A stretch of 25,340 nt of DNA. Source: Paracoccaceae bacterium (lineage in GTDB: Bacteria; Pseudomonadota; Alphaproteobacteria; Rhodobacterales; Rhodobacteraceae). The notes under the pieces are model-generated. The model did no database searches and was not told the DNA's origin. It saw only the letters and a list, made by a program, of their open reading frames with translations. Below, one piece after another: positions 8,749 to 17,540 of the stretch. The stretch is taken from NCBI GenBank assembly GCA_027069385.1, contig JALXER010000079.1, positions 1 through 25,340 on the forward strand, read 5' to 3'. How positions within the stretch are numbered: position 1 is the stretch's first letter; every line of letters begins with the position of its first letter. Position numbers and translations under genes: made by a program.

Positions 8749-8893
8749 GTATTGCTTCCTGACCTAATATCACAAATTTTTTCGGCCAGTGCTATTTTTT
8801 GCTTGCAAATTGCTCTTTTAGGTAAGTATTGCTGTCTTTCTTATCGAATACACATCGGTTAGAAACGCCAGACACAGTCCTGAGGAGCATAAA
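8749..8893 (+). promoter_or_regulatory. Upstream control region of the glutamate synthase operon
   Basis: This AT-rich 145-bp gap (with the last 4 nt of the preceding gene) holds two related elements: TTAGGTATTGCT (8745-8756) and TTAGGTAAGTATTGCT (8818-8833), the second differing by a 4-nt insertion. TTAGGT (8745-8750) also pairs with ACCTAA (8762-8767). Between them lies the palindrome TTGCTTGCAA (8799-8808). A possible -35 TTGCAA begins at 8804, but no convincing -10 follows. GAGGAG at 8882-8887 is the gltD ribosome binding site. These are plausible regulator sites; the regulator is not identifiable. Confidence 0.35.
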
Positions 8894-10321
8894 ATGGCCA
8901 AGCAACCCATGTTGAAATTTGTCAACCTCGACAGGGACATGCCGGCAAAACGCGATGCGGCAAAACGAACCGGCGACTATCACGAGATCTATGCCGAGTT
9001 TGCTGCCGCCAAGGCGGCTGAGCAGGCCTCGCGGTGCTCGCAATGCGGGGTGCCGTTTTGTCAGGCCCATTGCCCGCTGCACAACAACATCCCCGACTGG
9101 CTGCGCCTGACCGCGACGGGGCGCCTGCAAGAGGCTTACGAGATCAGCCAGTCCACCAATACCTTTCCCGAAATCTGCGGCCGGATCTGCCCGCAAGACC
9201 GGCTGTGCGAGGGCAATTGTGTGATCGAGCAATCGGGCCATGGCACGGTAACCATCGGCGCGGTCGAAAAATACCTAACCGATACCGCATGGGAGCAGGG
9301 CTGGGTCAAACCGGCCAGCCCGGCGCAGGACCGGCCCGAAAGCATCGGGATTATCGGGGCTGGCCCGGGCGGGCTGGCCGCGGCCGATGCGCTGCGCAGG
9401 CAGGGGTTTGGCGTAACGGTCTATGACCGCAATGATCGGGCCGGCGGGTTGCTGACCTATGGGATTCCGGGGTTCAAGCTGGAAAAAGACGTGGTTTTGC
9501 GGCGGGTACAACAGCTTGTCGATGCCGGTGTTGAAATGGTGAATAATTGCAATGTGGGCGTCGATATCGGCTTTGACACCTTGCGCGAAAAACATGATGC
9601 GGTGCTGATCGCAACGGGGGTTTACAAAAAGCGCGGGCTGGATGCGCCCGGCTCGGGCCTGTCGGGCATCGTGCAGGCGCTCGATTTCCTGACCACGTCG
9701 AACCACCTGAATTTCGGTGATCCGGTCGAGGCCGAGGCCCTGAACGCCAAGGGCAAAAAGGTGGTGGTGATCGGCGGCGGCGATACGGCGATGGATTGTG
9801 TGCGGACCGCCATCCGGCAAGGCGCTGAAAGCGTGAAATGCCTTTATCGTCGCGACCGCGCCAACATGCCCGGCTCTATGCGCGAAACCCAGAATGCCGA
9901 GGAAGAAGGCGTCGAGTTCAACTGGCTGCGCGCCCCCAAAGCCTTTACCGGAGAGGGCCAAGTGACGGGGGTTCGCGTGGCAAAGATGCGCCTTGGCGCG
10001 CCCGATGCTTCGGGTCGCCGTGCGCCCGAGGAAATCGAGGATGCGGATTATACCGAACCCGCCGATCTGGTGATTCTGGCGCTCGGGTTCACCCCTGAAA
10101 ACCTGCCCGAGCTATGGGCCACGCCCGAGCTTGAAACCACCGACTGGACCACCATCAAGGCCAACCACAAAATCCACGCCACCAGCCTGCCGGGCGTTTA
10201 CGCCGTGGGCGATATCGTGCGCGGGGCCAGCCTTGTTGTCTGGGCCATCAAGGACGGGCGCGAGGCCGCCGCCAGCATAGCCGACGATCTGGATGCCCGG
10301 GCACAGGTAGCCGCCCAATGA
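8894..10321 (+). CDS. gltD: Glutamate synthase small (beta) subunit, NADPH-dependent
   Basis: A 475-residue FAD/Fe-S flavoprotein that oxidises NADPH and passes electrons to GltB for glutamate synthesis. The N-terminal cysteine groups C48, C51, C56, C60 and C96, C100, C106, C110 bind low-potential 4Fe-4S clusters. GAGPGG (156-161) is the FAD Rossmann loop, VVVIGGGDTAMD (291-302) the NADPH loop, and GVYAVGDIVRGASLVVWAI near the C-terminus the second FAD-binding segment. Length and motifs match GltD closely. The same fold is found in the PreT/NfnB/AegA group, but the presence of gltB in the same operon settles the assignment. Its TGA overlaps the ATG of the first GFA gene (ATGA). Confidence 0.95.
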   Translation: MAKQPMLKFVNLDRDMPAKRDAAKRTGDYHEIYAEFAAAKAAEQASRCSQCGVPFCQAHCPLHNNIPDWLRLTATGRLQEAYEISQSTNTFPEICGRICPQDRLCEGNCVIEQSGHGTVTIGAVEKYLTDTAWEQGWVKPASPAQDRPESIGIIGAGPGGLAAADALRRQGFGVTVYDRNDRAGGLLTYGIPGFKLEKDVVLRRVQQLVDAGVEMVNNCNVGVDIGFDTLREKHDAVLIATGVYKKRGLDAPGSGLSGIVQALDFLTTSNHLNFGDPVEAEALNAKGKKVVVIGGGDTAMDCVRTAIRQGAESVKCLYRRDRANMPGSMRETQNAEEEGVEFNWLRAPKAFTGEGQVTGVRVAKMRLGAPDASGRRAPEEIEDADYTEPADLVILALGFTPENLPELWATPELETTDWTTIKANHKIHATSLPGVYAVGDIVRGASLVVWAIKDGREAAASIADDLDARAQVAAQ

Positions 10322-10755
10322 CAGACCGCACCGGACATTGCCTTTGTGGCGCGGTGCGTTTTACCGCGCGCGGGATGGAGGACACCTTTTCCACCTGCTA
10401 TTGCGACATGTGCCAACGCTGGGGCGGCGGGCCATACCGGGGGGTAACGGTTCCGACCGAAGGGCTGGAAATCGAGGGCCGTTCGCATATCGGCATCCTG
10501 AAAACCTCTGCCTTTGCGGAACGCGCTTTTTGCAAGAAATGTGGCTCGGGGATCTGGTGGCGCATGGTCGCCGGACCGTATGTGGGCAAAACCAGCATCC
10601 CCGTGGGGTTACTGGATGACCGCACCGGCCTAACGCCGTCAAGCGTCACGTTTTCGGACCTGAAAGACCATACCAACCTGCCCCCCGAAGGGGTGGAAGA
10701 ACTGGATTCCGAAGCCGTAGCCAAAATCATCGAAACTATCGAGCGCACGCTATGA
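10318..10755 (+). CDS. GFA (CENP-V/GFA) family zinc protein, copy 1
   Basis: A 145-residue GFA-domain protein, the family named after glutathione-dependent formaldehyde-activating enzyme. Zinc-binding cysteines are visible as C8-x-C10, C27-x-C29-x2-C32 (CYCDMC) and C72-x2-C75 (FCKKCGSG). Family members bind zinc and some bind glutathione; the function of most is unproven. The gene overlaps gltD by 4 nt and the hydrolase by 4 nt, so it is translated with the glutamate synthase operon. Its cysteine spacing is identical to that of the second GFA gene at 11446-11877, indicating an old duplication. Confidence 0.88.
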   Translation: MTDRTGHCLCGAVRFTARGMEDTFSTCYCDMCQRWGGGPYRGVTVPTEGLEIEGRSHIGILKTSAFAERAFCKKCGSGIWWRMVAGPYVGKTSIPVGLLDDRTGLTPSSVTFSDLKDHTNLPPEGVEELDSEAVAKIIETIERTL

Positions 10756-11453
10756 CCCGCCCTGCCGTACTTGTCCGGAACGACGACCTGCTGATCCGGT
10801 GGCTACCGGGCGCAAGCCGCCATCTGGTGCTGGCTTTTACCGGCATCCAGCATGGTCTGGGCGGAGTGCCGCTTGACGAATTCATCGGTTCGGCCTCGGA
10901 TAATGCGCGCAATCATGTGTTGTTTATCAGCGATCTGAAACGCATGTGGTATTCCAGCGCGCGGCTGGTTGGTGAGATCGTGAATAGCGTAAAGTCCTTC
11001 ATAACCGGTCATAAAATCAGCAAAGTCACCGCTATCGGCAATTCCATGGGCGGTTACGGGGCCATTCTGTTCGCCGCGCATCTACCGCTAAGTACCGTTA
11101 TTGCCTTTGCCCCGCAAATCTCCATGCATCCCGATGTGCTGAACGAAACCCGATGGAGCACCGGACGCCCCCGGTTCGGAGAGGCTTTGCCGCGCTCTCT
11201 GGAGTCGTCTATTCATGCCTGCTCTGCCAGGCTGTTCCTGTTTTTCGGGGCCGATAGCACAGGCGATATCGCACAGGCAGCGCTGCTGCCCCCTACCCCA
11301 CGCATCAAGCGTTTTACCCTTTTGAACTGCGGTCACAACGTGGCCGCGTTTCTGAAAAGCGCCGGGCTGTTGAGACCGGTGATATCGAACATCCAGGAAT
11401 CGAATGGTGCGGGACTTGGCGAAATTTTACAAGGGAAACTGGCCGATGGATAA
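10752..11453 (+). CDS. Alpha/beta hydrolase-like protein
   Basis: A 233-residue protein with an alpha/beta hydrolase core. LVLAFTGI near residue 26 resembles the first core strand and oxyanion segment, AIGNSMGGYGA holds the nucleophile elbow G-N-S98-M-G, and NCGHNVAAF near the C-terminus supplies a candidate catalytic H195. An acidic residue could be D168 in FFGADSTGD. There is no signal peptide, so it should be cytoplasmic. The substrate is unknown; esterase, thioesterase or a capsule-type acyl hydrolase role is possible. It overlaps the first GFA gene by 4 nt and the second by 8 nt, sitting between two paralogues inside the gltD-gltB interval. It is not a standard glutamate synthase component. 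Confidence 0.7.
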   Translation: MTRPAVLVRNDDLLIRWLPGASRHLVLAFTGIQHGLGGVPLDEFIGSASDNARNHVLFISDLKRMWYSSARLVGEIVNSVKSFITGHKISKVTAIGNSMGGYGAILFAAHLPLSTVIAFAPQISMHPDVLNETRWSTGRPRFGEALPRSLESSIHACSARLFLFFGADSTGDIAQAALLPPTPRIKRFTLLNCGHNVAAFLKSAGLLRPVISNIQESNGAGLGEILQGKLADG

Positions 11454-11877
11454 ACGAACCGGAAAATGCCTGTGTGGCGCAGTGACGTTCGAGGTGGAAA
11501 ACCTCAACCCCGAATTTGGCACCTGCCATTGCAAAATGTGCCAGCGCTGGGCGGGGGCGGCTCTGTTGGGGCTGACCATCCCTGCCGACACCATCACATT
11601 CACCGGCACCGAACATATCCGCCGCTTTCAGTCCTCGGACTGGGCCGAGCGGGCGTGGTGCGATAAATGCGGCGCGGGGTTGTGGTATCGGGTGACGGCG
11701 AACGGGCCAGAACAGGGCACCTATCACATGCCTATCGGGCTGCTGGATGATACCAGCGGCCTGAAAATGATCAGAGAAATATTCACCGATGAAAAGGCCG
11801 ACGTGGTCGAATTTGCAGGTGAACGCAACACGATGACAGGCGAAGAGGTTTTCGCCATGTATGCCCCCAAGGAGTGA
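11446..11877 (+). CDS. GFA (CENP-V/GFA) family zinc protein, copy 2
   Basis: A 143-residue paralogue of the GFA protein at 10318. Cysteines C8, C10, C27, C29, C32, C72 and C75 occur at exactly the same positions, and both share CQRW after the second group and GLLDD further on. I chose ATG 11446, which has AAGGGA upstream (11431-11436) and gives the same N-terminal length as copy 1. An in-frame ATG at 11404 would add 14 unrelated residues inside the hydrolase gene. It overlaps the hydrolase stop by 8 nt and ends 3 nt before gltB. Function is unproven; a zinc- or glutathione-binding role is what the family suggests. Confidence 0.87.
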   Translation: MDKRTGKCLCGAVTFEVENLNPEFGTCHCKMCQRWAGAALLGLTIPADTITFTGTEHIRRFQSSDWAERAWCDKCGAGLWYRVTANGPEQGTYHMPIGLLDDTSGLKMIREIFTDEKADVVEFAGERNTMTGEEVFAMYAPKE

Positions 11878-11880
11878 ACC

Positions 11881-14800
11881 ATGACCAAATTTGACCAGAA
11901 ATGGGTAAAGGCGCAAGAGGCCCGGCGGGCAGCGCTGAACGAGAACGGCATGTATCGCGAGGCTGATGAAAAGGCGGCTTGCGGGGTTGGTCTGGTGGTG
12001 GCCTCGGACGGCAAGCCGCGGCGCTCGGTGGTGGAAAACGGCATTGCGGCCCTGTCGGCGGTCTGGCATCGCGGCGCGGTGGATGCGGATGGCAAAACCG
12101 GTGACGGCGCGGGCATATTGCTGCAAATTCCGGTGCGGTTCTTTCAGGAACAGATCAAGCGGACCGGCCACGAACCCGATAACGAATTGCTGGCCGTGGG
12201 CATGGTCTTTCTGCCCCGCACCGATTTTAGCGCGCAAGAGGCAAGCCGCACCATCGTTGAAACCGAAGTGCTGCGCATGGGGTATTACATCTATGGCTGG
12301 CGCCATGTGCCGGTCGATATTTCCTGCCTTGGCGAAAAGGCCAACGCCACCCGCCCCGAGGTCGAACAAATTCTGATTTCCAACACCAGGGGCGTTGACG
12401 AGGAAACCTTTGAGCGCGACCTGTATGTGATCCGTCGGCGCATTGAAAAGGCCGCTACGGGGATAAACGGGTTCTATGTGTGCTCGCTATCCTGCCGGTC
12501 GATCGTGTATAAGGGGATGATGCTGGCCGAACAGGTTTCGGCGTTTTATCCCGATCTCAAGGACGAACGTTTTACCTCGGCCTATGCGGTGTATCACCAG
12601 CGCTATTCGACCAACACCTTTCCGCAATGGTGGCTGGCGCAGCCGTTCCGCATGTTGGCCCATAACGGCGAGATCAACACGATCAAGGGCAATATCAACT
12701 GGATGAAAAGCCACGAAATCCGCATGGCCTCCAGCAGCTTTGGCGACATGGCCGAGGATATCAAGCCGATCATCGCGCAGGGGTCTTCAGATTCGGCGGC
12801 GCTGGATGCGGTGTTCGAAATGATGGTGCGCGGCGGGCGGATCGCTCCGATGGCCAAAACCATGCTGGTGCCCGAAAGCTGGTCGAACATGGCCACCGCC
12901 ATTCCGCAGGCGTGGCAGGATATGTACGCCTATTGCAACTCGGTTATGGAACCGTGGGACGGTCCGGCAGCGCTGGCCATCTCGGACGGGCGCTGGGTGG
13001 TGGCGGGGCTTGACCGCAACGGCCTGCGGCCCATGCGCTATGTGGTGACCGATGACGGGCTGGTGATTGCCGGTTCCGAGGCGGGCATGGTACCGGTCGA
13101 TGATATGAACATCATTGAAAAAGGTGCGCTTGGCCCCGGCCAGATGCTGGCGGTCGATATGGAACAGGGCAAGATCTGGCACGACCGCCCGCTAAAGGAC
13201 ATGCTGGCCGACAGCCGCCCGTTTGGCGAATGGGCGGGCAAAATCACCAATCTGGACGAGGAAACCACGCCGGTAGAACCGGTTCCGATGTTCACCGGTG
13301 CCGAGTTGCGCACCCGCCAGATTGCCGCGGGCTATTCGTTGGAGGATCTGGAGCAGGTATTGCACCCGATGGCCGAGGACGCCAAAGAGGCGCTGGCCTC
13401 TATGGGTGATGACACCCCCAGCGCGGTCCTGTCGAAAAAATACCGGCCGCTTAGCCATTTCTTCAGGCAGAATTTCAGTCAGGTGACCAACCCGCCGATT
13501 GACAGCCTGCGGGAATATCGGGTGATGAGCCTGAAAACCCGTTTCGGCAACCTGAAAAACGTGCTGGACCAGTCCAGCGCCCAGACCGAAATCGTGATGC
13601 TCGAAAGTCCGTTTGTTTCCAACGCCCGCTTTACCGCGCTGGTCCGGCATTTCGGCGACAGCGCCAAATGGATCGACTGCACCTTTGCCGCCGATGCCGG
13701 CCCGAATGCGCTGCGCAAGGGGTTGACCCGTATCCGTCAGGAAGCCGAGGAAGCGGTGCGCGCCGGCGCAACCCACCTGATCCTGACCGACGAGCACCAA
13801 GGCCCCGACAAGGTGCCCATGCCGATGATTCTGGCCACTTCGGCCGTGCATAGCTGGCTGACGCAAAAGGGTTTGCGCACCTTTACCAGCATCAATGTGC
13901 GCGCTGCCGAATGCTTTGACCCGCATTATTTTGCCGTGCTGATCGGATGCGGGGCAACCACCGTTAACGCCTATCTGGCCGAGGATTCGCTGGTGGACCG
14001 GGTTGAACGCGGCTTGCTGGAATGCTCCAAACTCGACGCGATCCGCCGCTACCGCGAGGCGATTGATCAGGGGTTGCTCAAGGTGATGTCGAAAATGGGA
14101 ATTTCGGTGATTTCCTCGTATCGCGGTGGCCTGAATTTCGAGGCCGTGGGCCTGTCGCGTTCTATGGTGGCAGAATACTTCCCGGGTATGATCAGCCGTA
14201 TTTCGGGCATTGGCGTGCAGGGCATCCAGCAAAAAATATCGACGGTCCACGCCAAAGGCTGGCAGGGCCAGCAGGACGTGCTGTCAATCGGCGGGTTTTA
14301 CAAATCCCGTGCCAGCGGCGAGACCCACGCATGGGGTGCCAACAACATGAAGCTGCTGCAATTGGCCTGCGAGCAGAATTCCTATGACACCTGGAAACAG
14401 TTCAGCGCCCTGATGCGCGCGGCACCGCCCATCCATCTGCGCGACCTGCTGGATTTCAAGGCCGACGTAACGCCGGTGCCACTGGAGCAGGTCGAAAGCA
14501 TCACTGCCATTCGCAAGCGGTTTGTCACCCCGGGCATGAGCCTTGGCGCACTGTCCCCCGAGGCTCACAAAACCCTGAATATCGCCATGAACCGCATCGG
14601 GGCCAAGTCGAACTCGGGCGAGGGTGGCGAGGATCCGGCCCATTTCACCCCCGAACCCAACGGCGACAACCCCAGTGCCAAGATCAAACAGGTGGCCTCG
14701 GGGCGGTTTGGCGTGACGGCGGAATACCTGAACCAGTGCGAAGAGATCGAGATCAAGGTGGCGCAAGGCGCCAAGCCCGGCGAGGGCGGGCAATTGCCCG

Positions 14801-16407
14801 GTATCAAGGTCAACGCGCTGATCGCACGGCTGCGGCACTCGACCGAGGGCGTGACGTTGATTTCTCCGCCGCCGCACCACGATATCTATAGTATCGAGGA
14901 TCTGGCCCAGCTGATTTACGACCTGAAACAGATCAACCCGCGCGCCAAGATCTGCGTCAAGCTGGTGGCGCAATCGGGTGTGGGCACCATTGCCGCCGGT
15001 GTGGCCAAGGCCAAGGCCGACGTGATTCTGATATCGGGGCATAATGGCGGCACGGGGGCCAGCCCGGCGACCTCGATCAAATATGTGGGCCTGCCATGGG
15101 AAATGGGCCTGACCGAAGCCCATCAGGTGCTGGCGATGAACGACCTGCGCGGACGGGTAACCCTGCGCACCGATGGCGGCCTGCGCACCGGACGCGATAT
15201 CGTGATTGCCGCGATGATGGGGGCCGAGGAATTCGGCGTCGGCACCGCCGCCCTGATCGCCATGGGCTGCATCATGGTGCGCCAGTGCCAAAGCAACACC
15301 TGCCCAGTGGGCATTTGCGTGCAGGACGAGGACCTGCGCAAGAAATTTGCCGGAACCGCGGACAAGGTGGTCAACCTGATTACCTTTTATGCGCAGGAAA
15401 TCCGCGAGGTGCTGGCCAGCATCGGGGCGCGTTCTCTGGACGAGGTGATCGGGCGGGCCGATTTGCTGACCCAGGTCAGCCGTGGCGCGGCCCATCTGGA
15501 TGATCTGGACCTGAACCCGATGATTATCAGCGTCGATGAGGGCCACGCGATCGAATACGACCGTGAACGCGAACGCCAGAAGGTGCCCCATACGCTCGAC
15601 AAGCTGATTATGCGCGACGCCAAGCCGTTCTTCAAGGACCGCGAAAAGATGCAGCTTTCCTATGCAGTGCAAAACACCCTGCGCACCATCGGCACACGGG
15701 TTTCCAGCCATATTGTGCAGAAGTTCGGCATGAACAACGATTTGCAGGAAAACCACCTGTCGATCAAGCTGACCGGCTCTGCGGGGCAGGCGCTCGGGGC
15801 TTTTGCGGTGCCGGGGCTGAAAATAGAAGTGATCGGCGATGCGAATGACTATGTCGGCAAGGGCCTGTCGGGGGGCATGATCGTGCTGCGCCCGCCGCGC
15901 GAATGCAAACTGACCGCGCACGAGAACACGATTATCGGCAATACGGTGCTCTATGGCGCCACCGCGGGAACGCTGTTTGCCAATGGCCGCGCCGGCGAGC
16001 GGTTCTGCGTACGCAATTCCGGCGCGCGCGTGGTGGTCGAGGGCTGTGGCTCGAACGGGTGCGAATACATGACCGGCGGCGTTGCGGTGATACTGGGCCG
16101 GATCGGCGATAATTTCGGGGCCGGTATGACCGGCGGCATGGCCTATGTCTATGACCCCGATAACGAGTTGAAAACCCGCCTGAACCCCGAAAACGTGGTG
16201 ATGCAAGGGCTGGAATCGGCCTATTGGGAATCCGAGCTAGTCTATCTGATTGAACGCCACGTCAAGGAAACCGGCAGCCCGCTGGGCACCGAACTGATCC
16301 GCAACTGGGACCGGGTGCGCAAGCATTTCAAGCAAATCTGCCCCAAGGAAATGCTCTCGCGCCTGCCCCAACCCCTGTCGGACACCGAGGCCGAAGCCAT
16401 CGCCTGA
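11881..16407 (+). CDS. gltB: Glutamate synthase large (alpha) subunit
   Basis: A 1508-residue enzyme making two glutamates from glutamine and 2-oxoglutarate with electrons from GltD. The N-terminal amidotransferase nucleophile is C34 in ACGVG, preceded by a short propeptide that is normally cleaved. The FMN/2-oxoglutarate domain contains GMSLGALSPEAHKTL and SNSGEGGED. The 3Fe-4S cluster ligands are C1130-x5-C1136-x4-C1141 (CIMVRQCQSNTC). The C-terminal beta-helix with GxxGxG repeats is complete to GGVAVILGRIGDNFGAGMTGG. Length is typical for the bacterial alpha subunit. GGAG at 11870-11873 is a suitable ribosome binding site. It follows copy 2 of the GFA gene by 3 nt and ends the operon. Confidence 0.97.
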   Translation: MTKFDQKWVKAQEARRAALNENGMYREADEKAACGVGLVVASDGKPRRSVVENGIAALSAVWHRGAVDADGKTGDGAGILLQIPVRFFQEQIKRTGHEPDNELLAVGMVFLPRTDFSAQEASRTIVETEVLRMGYYIYGWRHVPVDISCLGEKANATRPEVEQILISNTRGVDEETFERDLYVIRRRIEKAATGINGFYVCSLSCRSIVYKGMMLAEQVSAFYPDLKDERFTSAYAVYHQRYSTNTFPQWWLAQPFRMLAHNGEINTIKGNINWMKSHEIRMASSSFGDMAEDIKPIIAQGSSDSAALDAVFEMMVRGGRIAPMAKTMLVPESWSNMATAIPQAWQDMYAYCNSVMEPWDGPAALAISDGRWVVAGLDRNGLRPMRYVVTDDGLVIAGSEAGMVPVDDMNIIEKGALGPGQMLAVDMEQGKIWHDRPLKDMLADSRPFGEWAGKITNLDEETTPVEPVPMFTGAELRTRQIAAGYSLEDLEQVLHPMAEDAKEALASMGDDTPSAVLSKKYRPLSHFFRQNFSQVTNPPIDSLREYRVMSLKTRFGNLKNVLDQSSAQTEIVMLESPFVSNARFTALVRHFGDSAKWIDCTFAADAGPNALRKGLTRIRQEAEEAVRAGATHLILTDEHQGPDKVPMPMILATSAVHSWLTQKGLRTFTSINVRAAECFDPHYFAVLIGCGATTVNAYLAEDSLVDRVERGLLECSKLDAIRRYREAIDQGLLKVMSKMGISVISSYRGGLNFEAVGLSRSMVAEYFPGMISRISGIGVQGIQQKISTVHAKGWQGQQDVLSIGGFYKSRASGETHAWGANNMKLLQLACEQNSYDTWKQFSALMRAAPPIHLRDLLDFKADVTPVPLEQVESITAIRKRFVTPGMSLGALSPEAHKTLNIAMNRIGAKSNSGEGGEDPAHFTPEPNGDNPSAKIKQVASGRFGVTAEYLNQCEEIEIKVAQGAKPGEGGQLPGIKVNALIARLRHSTEGVTLISPPPHHDIYSIEDLAQLIYDLKQINPRAKICVKLVAQSGVGTIAAGVAKAKADVILISGHNGGTGASPATSIKYVGLPWEMGLTEAHQVLAMNDLRGRVTLRTDGGLRTGRDIVIAAMMGAEEFGVGTAALIAMGCIMVRQCQSNTCPVGICVQDEDLRKKFAGTADKVVNLITFYAQEIREVLASIGARSLDEVIGRADLLTQVSRGAAHLDDLDLNPMIISVDEGHAIEYDRERERQKVPHTLDKLIMRDAKPFFKDREKMQLSYAVQNTLRTIGTRVSSHIVQKFGMNNDLQENHLSIKLTGSAGQALGAFAVPGLKIEVIGDANDYVGKGLSGGMIVLRPPRECKLTAHENTIIGNTVLYGATAGTLFANGRAGERFCVRNSGARVVVEGCGSNGCEYMTGGVAVILGRIGDNFGAGMTGGMAYVYDPDNELKTRLNPENVVMQGLESAYWESELVYLIERHVKETGSPLGTELIRNWDRVRKHFKQICPKEMLSRLPQPLSDTEAEAIA

Positions 16408-16435
16408 TACCCCACCGTTCCGCGAAGAAGGGGCA

Positions 16436-16689
16436 TTTTGAAACAAGTTTCAAAACGCGTTGCGACACCATGGCCTCACTTCGTTCGGCAAGAAGGGGGG
16501 CCACAGCCCCCCTCGCGCATAAATGCGCGTACCCCCCAATGGTTCCAGGCGACACCCCTTTTGCCAGAATGGCAAAAACCCTTATACGGCACAGCGTCTG
16601 CAAATCCGGGTGCTGCCGTCGGGTAGCTCCAGAACCGAACGCAGTGAGGCCATGGTGTCGCAACCGGCTTTGAAGCTTGCTTCAAAGCC
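16436..16689. repeat. Large imperfect inverted repeat with nested hairpins
   Basis: Arms 16436-16488 and 16635-16687 are inverted copies, 46 of 53 positions matching without gaps. The inner 30 nt (16459-16488 and 16635-16664, containing GTTGCGACACCATGGCCTCA) differ at one base only. Each outer half is itself a perfect hairpin: TTTTGAAAC-AA-GTTTCAAAA at 16436-16455, and a 12-bp stem CGGCTTTGAAGC with TT loop at 16665-16690. Between the two hairpins, two base pairs have changed together (T-A to C-G and A-T to G-C), so the stem is preserved. The structure resembles a REP/BIME or MITE-like intergenic element; other copies cannot be tested here. Confidence 0.8.
16495..16577. repeat. Three further stem-loops inside the inverted repeat
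   Basis: Three consecutive hairpins lie between the arms: a 7-bp GC-only stem at 16495-16512 (GGGGGGC/GCCCCCC, loop CACA), CGCGCAT-AA-ATGCGCG at 16514-16529, and TTTTGCCA-GAA-TGGCAAAA at 16559-16577. None is followed by a T-run, so they do not look like ordinary terminators. They belong to the same gene-free stretch as the flanking arms. Confidence 0.65.
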
Positions 16690-16874
16690 GCCCTTCCCGC
16701 TCGGGAAGGCTCTGTGGCAGAGGGGGGGCCTTTAGGCTCCCCGAGGGCGCAGAGGGGCCAGAGGGGTATCGATCGCGGCAATAACCGGCCAAAGCGGGGG
16801 TTTGGGTGCAGCTTCCCCTTGAAACCTGCGCTATGGCGCGGCAAAAAGGGGGAACCCTAACCGTGGATTCCCCG
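16690..16874. other. Remainder of the gene-free stretch before the GST gene
   Basis: CCTTCCCG-CT-CGGGAAGG (16692-16709) and GGGGGCC-TTTA-GGC-T-CCCC (16724-16742) are two more stem-loops. After 16743 I see G-rich sequence (AGGGGCCAGAGGGG) but no gene, and no convincing promoter. The reading frames here in either direction lack family motifs and coincide with the repeat. The whole gap 16408-16874 is about 467 nt. Confidence 0.5.
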
Positions 16875-17540
16875 ATGCACCGACTTTATCATCAGCCCCT
16901 ATCGCCTTTCTGCCGCAAGATCCGTCTGGTTCTGGCCGAAAAAAGGATCGAGGTGCAGTTGATAGAGGAAAAGGTCTGGGAAAAGAACCTCGACTTTCTG
17001 CGGCTCAACCCGGCGGGCAAGGTGCCGATGTTGCGGATGAACGGGCTGATCCTGGCGGAATCCTCGGCTATTTTCGAGTATCTGGAGGAAACCGTCCCCG
17101 AACCGCCGCTTTTGCCGCGCGGCGCCGAGGCGCGCGTCGAGGCGCGCCGTCTGATGAACTGGTTCGACGACAAGTTCCACCACGAGGTCACGGCAAACCT
17201 GCTTTATGAACGGGTCAACAAAAAGCTGGAGGGCACCGGTTATCCGGACAGCCGCAAGATTCAGGCGGGCAGCAAGAATATCAAATATCACATCGATTAC
17301 ATGGGCTGGCTACTGGAAAAACGCGACTGGCTGGCCGGCAACATGATGACCATCGCCGATTTCACCGCCGCGGCCCATTTCAGCAGTCTGGATTACGTCA
17401 ACGATATCGACTGGCTGCGCAACAAGAACGTCAAGGAGTGGTACGCCCGGATCAAATCGCGTCCGGCCTTCCGCTCGCTGCTTTCCGACCAGTTATCCGG
17501 CTTTGTTCCCCCCGACCATTACACCGATCTGGATTTCTAG
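16875..17540 (+). CDS. Glutathione S-transferase family protein
   Basis: A 221-residue GST. The thioredoxin-like N-terminal domain begins LYHQPLSPFCRKIRL, with S and C at the active-site loop, followed by AGKVPMLRMNG (cis-proline region) and the glutathione-binding ILAESSAIFEYLEE. The C-terminal helical domain includes LAGNMMTIADFTAAAHF, the usual N-capping motif. The substrate is not predictable. The start is uncertain: ATG 16875 gives the standard N-terminus but has no clear Shine-Dalgarno sequence; GTG 16863 or ATG 16833 are in-frame alternatives adding 4 or 14 residues. The TAG is immediately followed by the queG ATG, so the two genes are likely one transcript. Confidence 0.87.
   Translation: MHRLYHQPLSPFCRKIRLVLAEKRIEVQLIEEKVWEKNLDFLRLNPAGKVPMLRMNGLILAESSAIFEYLEETVPEPPLLPRGAEARVEARRLMNWFDDKFHHEVTANLLYERVNKKLEGTGYPDSRKIQAGSKNIKYHIDYMGWLLEKRDWLAGNMMTIADFTAAAHFSSLDYVNDIDWLRNKNVKEWYARIKSRPAFRSLLSDQLSGFVPPDHYTDLDF

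Noticed and set aside
14284..16206. A 640-codon minus-strand open frame inside gltB
   Set aside because: This is a shadow of the gltB codon pattern. The plus strand encodes the FMN and 3Fe-4S domains without interruption.
16436..16742. CRISPR array or insertion-sequence ends
   Set aside because: The repeats are inverted rather than direct and regularly spaced, there are no cas or transposase genes, and no flanking target duplication was seen.
16438..16844. Open frames on both strands across the palindromic region (62-122 codons)
   Set aside because: The plus- and minus-strand frames encode related VATPWPH peptides only because the DNA is an inverted repeat. No family signal or good ribosome site is seen.
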